Assembly (NCBI GenBank): GCA_027083655.1
Contig: JALWNS010000509.1
Span: 1-9,346, forward strand
Length of the DNA stretch: 9,346 nucleotides
Origin: Bacteroidales bacterium
GTDB taxonomy: Bacteria > Bacteroidota > Bacteroidia > Bacteroidales > S143-33
Direction: 5' to 3'
The first letter of the stretch is position 1. The number at the start of each line of letters is the position of its first letter. Below are positions 6,429 through 9,346 of the stretch, one piece after another. Both the position numbers and the translations under genes were made by a program. A model generated the notes under the pieces. The model was not told the DNA's origin and made no database searches. It saw only the letters and a list, made by a program, of their open reading frames with translations.

Positions 6429-9140
6429 TTATTGCTTTTCCAAAGCAGGACGCCCATATTTCATCCAATCAGGCATTGTTTTGCCCTTGAGATAATAATC
6501 GAAAAACTGCATCATTCGCTGTGTCAGGTCCACACTAGCTGGAGATTTCTCCCTTAGGTTATGAGGCTCTCCATTATAATTAAGTAGCCATACGGGCTTA
6601 TTCAGGCGTCTAAGAGCCACAAAAAGCTCAATACCCTGGTACCATGGTACAGCGCCGTCATTATCATTATGCATGATAAGCAATGGTGTCTCAATATATG
6701 GAGCATAAAAGACTGGTGAATTATACAGGTACAAAGGCAATCCATTCCACAAATCTTTGCCAATACGGCTTTGGGTCTTCTCATACTGGAACATTCGGCT
6801 CAGCCCTGTCTGCCAACGTATACCACCGTATGCACTTGTCATGTTCGAAACAGGAGCACCAGCCTCTGCAGCAGCAAAAAGTCTGGTCTGTGTGATAATA
6901 AAGGCAGTTTCATATCCACCCCAGCTTTGTCCTTGTAATCCCATGTGATAACGGTCTATCCAAGGATAACGTTCCAACAAAGAGAGGGTACCACTTATAA
7001 CATAATTATAAGCACTCATTCCAGGGAAACCGACCTTATAGCGGATATTCGGGATAAAGACCACATAACCATTGCTTGCATAATGTATAGGATTTATTAC
7101 AGACCTACTAGGACGTGGCATAAAGTAACGGTTGAGCATGTCCGAATAAAGCTCATAATAGTAAACAATCATTGGATATTTCTTACTTGGGTCAAAATTT
7201 TCAGGCTTAAACAGTAGACCTTCCTCTATGCCGCCATCAGTTGTTATCCACCTTACAAGCTCCACACTTGCCCATAGGTAAGGCTTCTGTTGGTCAACAA
7301 AGCTCGTTAACCGCAAAGCATTATTAAAGTCTAGATCGCTTGTCCACACATCAGGATACTCTTGTACATTTGACTTCTGCCATATAAGCTGGTTGGCATC
7401 CCTGGCCTTCTGCGGTGTGGAATAATAATTCGCCGTCATTACCAGTTTAGTAAGGCTGGCATTGGCAGAGAAATCGCTTATCCTATAGAAACCTGCATCC
7501 TTGGTCTTTTTGTTAAAAGCCCTGATTAATATCTCTGATGCAGAGACATAATCATTATCCCTGTCCAGGTCAACTATACGGAATTGAATATTATTCTGCC
7601 TACCATAACCGCCTGTCAGGCAAAACGGTTTCTGGTTGCCTTCAGGATCCAGAGCCCATATATCGTACTTGTCATAGACAAAACAAAGCTTACCACCGGC
7701 CGAAAAGCCTCCAAATCCATAAGCTTCTGCAGGTGCAGGAACATCATTCTCCTCATTGTAAAACTTGACATTATTATTAGTAAGTTGTACAGTCTTTCCC
7801 ATGCGCCTATCAAACGAGTACCACAGGCTATCATGATGATTATAATAGACGAAAAACCGGCCGTCATTGGACATATACCCCCGGGATATTTTCCGGGCTG
7901 CTAAGGTCTTGCTACCATCCTTAAGATCCACGATGTAATAATCTGCCCACCATGGATAATCCCAGGATTGCAATTTTAAGTACGGACTGGGATCGCGTTC
8001 CAGTGCATAACGGGCATTGCCATGATCATAAAATTTCACACTTGTATAGCGGCTGGTTTGTATACGGATGATTTTATCCTTAACAAGGTCATAAACAGTA
8101 ATATATGAGAATTTTTTGTCTTTCTCCAAACGCCGTAGCTGGGCTGGCATAAGAATAGAATCTGTCCAGGACCACAGATCCAGTTTGACCTTTTCGTCCT
8201 CTGGTATTGTATCCTTCTCCTTTTTTGCCGGCCTCTGTGCTATACCAAAAAACAACCTTTTACCATCACGGGAAAAATAAATTTTACCATGTTCACTGAC
8301 AACCAAACCTCCGGGCATACCAGTTGTTAACGTATCAATAATTTTGACTAACTTGCTCTTCTGTAGGTTGTAAAGATAAAGAGAATATATTTTTGTTTCT
8401 GTAGTATCCTGTGTGCTAATATATGCCAATAGCTCCCCATCATCTGAGAGTGCTAGTTTCTTGGTTTCGCCGCTATATTGATTGACCGGTATTACTTGCT
8501 CATTAGTAAAATCATATACATTGAGCTGATAGAGGGTTTGTGTTGTATCTTCCATGACTTTAATATAAGCAAGCCGCTCACCATTAGCACTAAAAACTGC
8601 TTCACTAACACTGTCAATGCTTACTGTTTTATCTTTGTCAGGCAAATAAACAACTAACCTGTAAAAATCCCTCTCCTTGCCATCATAAAATCTCAACAGG
8701 GCCAAATTCCTCCCTTCCCTGGCAGGTACCAATATCCTGTAGATACTATCAAACTTAATAATCTCCTTTGTTGCAGTAATAAATATGTACGCAGAATCGC
8801 GTGGCAACTCCGCCTCTTTTTTCCCTTCTATTTTTAATTGGCGCACCAAGTTGTATGGAGGCTTCTTCTTAAATGCTATAAAATTGCCTGCAGGAGAAAG
8901 TTGGGGTTTATAACCGGCAACAAACTCCTGATAATACTTTTTATCTGACGAAACTATAATAAGACGGCTATCACCCCTGTATGGCTCACTATAAACCACA
9001 ACCCAATTACCATCATTAGAGATATACCTTTCTTTAATGACTTGCCAGGAGATAAGGGCATCTATATCCAAAGGCTTTTTCTGTGCCTGAAGGCTTAGAC
9101 CCACCAAAAGTAATGTTATTGCTAATAATAACTTCCTCAT
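6429..9140 (-). CDS. Exported S9 family serine peptidase (prolyl oligopeptidase-like)
   Basis: The 903-residue product starts with a Sec signal peptide MRKLLLAITLLLVGLSLQAQ, with likely cleavage after LQA, so it acts in the periplasm or beyond. Residues about 25-620 form a divergent WD/PD40-like beta-propeller region (repeated motifs such as LSDDGELLAYIST and MSNDGRFFVYYN). The C-terminal alpha/beta hydrolase (about 640-890) carries the triad: S739 in GQSWGG, D828 in HNDNDGAVP and H860 in GEPHNL. Family knowledge: such enzymes cleave oligopeptides, often after proline, with the propeller restricting access. The exact substrate, and whether it is dipeptidyl or oligopeptidase, is not visible, and I see no clear DPP IV-type Glu-Glu pair. 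The frame is open up to 9206, but those 22 extra codons run through the terminator hairpin and poly-U of the upstream gene, so the ATG at 9140 is the sensible start. It is probably the first gene of a unit with the lipoprotein. Confidence 0.95.
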   Translation of the reverse strand: MRKLLLAITLLLVGLSLQAQKKPLDIDALISWQVIKERYISNDGNWVVVYSEPYRGDSRLIIVSSDKKYYQEFVAGYKPQLSPAGNFIAFKKKPPYNLVRQLKIEGKKEAELPRDSAYIFITATKEIIKFDSIYRILVPAREGRNLALLRFYDGKERDFYRLVVYLPDKDKTVSIDSVSEAVFSANGERLAYIKVMEDTTQTLYQLNVYDFTNEQVIPVNQYSGETKKLALSDDGELLAYISTQDTTETKIYSLYLYNLQKSKLVKIIDTLTTGMPGGLVVSEHGKIYFSRDGKRLFFGIAQRPAKKEKDTIPEDEKVKLDLWSWTDSILMPAQLRRLEKDKKFSYITVYDLVKDKIIRIQTSRYTSVKFYDHGNARYALERDPSPYLKLQSWDYPWWADYYIVDLKDGSKTLAARKISRGYMSNDGRFFVYYNHHDSLWYSFDRRMGKTVQLTNNNVKFYNEENDVPAPAEAYGFGGFSAGGKLCFVYDKYDIWALDPEGNQKPFCLTGGYGRQNNIQFRIVDLDRDNDYVSASEILIRAFNKKTKDAGFYRISDFSANASLTKLVMTANYYSTPQKARDANQLIWQKSNVQEYPDVWTSDLDFNNALRLTSFVDQQKPYLWASVELVRWITTDGGIEEGLLFKPENFDPSKKYPMIVYYYELYSDMLNRYFMPRPSRSVINPIHYASNGYVVFIPNIRYKVGFPGMSAYNYVISGTLSLLERYPWIDRYHMGLQGQSWGGYETAFIITQTRLFAAAEAGAPVSNMTSAYGGIRWQTGLSRMFQYEKTQSRIGKDLWNGLPLYLYNSPVFYAPYIETPLLIMHNDNDGAVPWYQGIELFVALRRLNKPVWLLNYNGEPHNLREKSPASVDLTQRMMQFFDYYLKGKTMPDWMKYGRPALEKQ

Positions 9141-9166
9141 AACAAAAAGATTATACATTAGTGTTC

Positions 9167-9198
9167 TAAAAATAAAAAAAAACAGGGATGATAACAAA
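9167..9198 (-). promoter_or_regulatory. Possible promoter of the S9 peptidase, overlapping the upstream terminator
   Basis: On the minus strand a TTTG (9198-9195, in the hairpin loop) is followed after 20 bases by TATTTTTA (9174-9167), seven of eight matches to the Bacteroidota -7 box TAnnTTTG. Transcription would start about 20 bases before the ATG at 9140. The DNA is so T-rich that chance matches are likely. Some promoter is expected here because a strong terminator separates the two genes. Confidence 0.25.
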
Positions 9199-9211
9199 GT
9201 TATCATCCCTG
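9167..9211 (-). terminator. Rho-independent terminator of the gene at the right edge
   Basis: The perfect 13-bp inverted repeat CAGGGATGATAAC (9183-9195) and GTTATCATCCCTG (9199-9211) has a 3-base loop. Read on the minus strand it is followed directly by nine T, one A and five T (9182-9168). This is a textbook intrinsic terminator 18 bp after the stop codon of the gene ending at 9230. The plus strand has no U-tract after the stem, so it works in one direction only. The remaining gap to the S9 start (9141-9166) is AT-rich leader. Confidence 0.92.
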
Positions 9212-9229
9212 CTAATGACGCAATTTTTA

Positions 9230-9346
9230 TTAATCCTGGCTTTCGTAATAATGTGAAATATCAGAAATAGAATCTAGAAATTCCTCTCTCTGATCTATTA
9301 GTGCAGTAAAGGATTCATAAACTTCCTGCTTTATTTTCTCCATAAG
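9230..9346 (-). CDS. C-terminal end of an unrecognised gene (5' part outside the window)
   Basis: A frame is open from the window edge to a TAA at 9230-9232 and gives 38 residues, ending in a charged, probably helical tail (EEFLDSISDISHYYESQD). An ATG lies at 9343, so a 37-residue protein is formally possible, but the frame continues past the edge and the piece is more likely the tail of a larger protein. The strong terminator just downstream supports a real gene end here. No domain can be named. It is in a separate transcription unit from the S9 peptidase. Confidence 0.6.
   Translation of the reverse strand, partial: LMEKIKQEVYESFTALIDQREEFLDSISDISHYYESQD

Noticed and set aside
7584..7904. 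Plus-strand 106-codon frame and an out-of-frame minus-strand 83-codon frame inside the S9 peptidase gene
   Set aside because: Both overlap the conserved peptidase frame and look like random translation; a long real gene explains the DNA.
9141..9206. 22-codon N-terminal extension of the S9 peptidase
   Set aside because: It would be translated from within the terminator hairpin and poly-U tract and would put extra sequence before a perfect signal peptide that begins at the ATG at 9140.
1..9346. A defence island, CRISPR, toxin-antitoxin or mobile element
   Set aside because: No transposase, integrase, nuclease, repeat array, tRNA or attachment-like duplication was found; all long frames are core or envelope genes.

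Overview
The window looks like a chromosomal segment of a Bacteroidota (Bacteroidetes) genome. The evidence is an AT-rich sequence, start codons preceded by A/T-rich leaders without a Shine-Dalgarno motif, TAnnTTTG-like -7 boxes, a large exported S9 peptidase of a type common in that phylum, and a topoisomerase I whose C-terminus carries Toprim_Crpt-type repeats instead of zinc fingers. This assignment is an inference from protein and signal style, not from a marker alignment. I found no IS element, CRISPR array, tRNA, rRNA or phage gene.

Every supported gene is on the minus strand, so transcription runs from high to low coordinates. At the right edge (9230-9346) is the 3' end of an unrecognised gene, closed by a strong intrinsic terminator (13-bp stem plus U-tract, 9167-9211). 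Next come an exported prolyl-oligopeptidase-like S9 peptidase (6429-9140) and, 18 bp later, a 578-residue lipoprotein of unknown function built from degenerate repeats of about 110 residues (4674-6410). These two probably form one transcription unit for cell-envelope proteins.

A 79-bp gap (4595-4673) separates the lipoprotein from topA. It holds a 32-bp dyad made of two near-identical palindromes TTTGCYRGCAAA, with a -7-like box inside it, and is the best candidate regulatory site in the window. topA (2054-4594), a class I SAM-dependent methyltransferase (1221-2054) and a LolC/LolE-like FtsX-family permease (1-1224, 3' end cut by the window edge) overlap head to tail with TGATG/GTGA and ATGA junctions, so they are very probably co-transcribed and translationally coupled.

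No complete new defence, secretion or mobile system is visible. The items most worth following up are the repeat lipoprotein, which starts with a second half-unit and ends with a first half-unit (so the ends could complement each other in a ring), the methyltransferase with exactly four cysteines in two CxxC pairs plus a His/Asp-rich loop, and the double-palindrome element in front of topA. The two intergenic gaps of 79 and 89 bp are described under features. There is no gene-free stretch above 300 bases.
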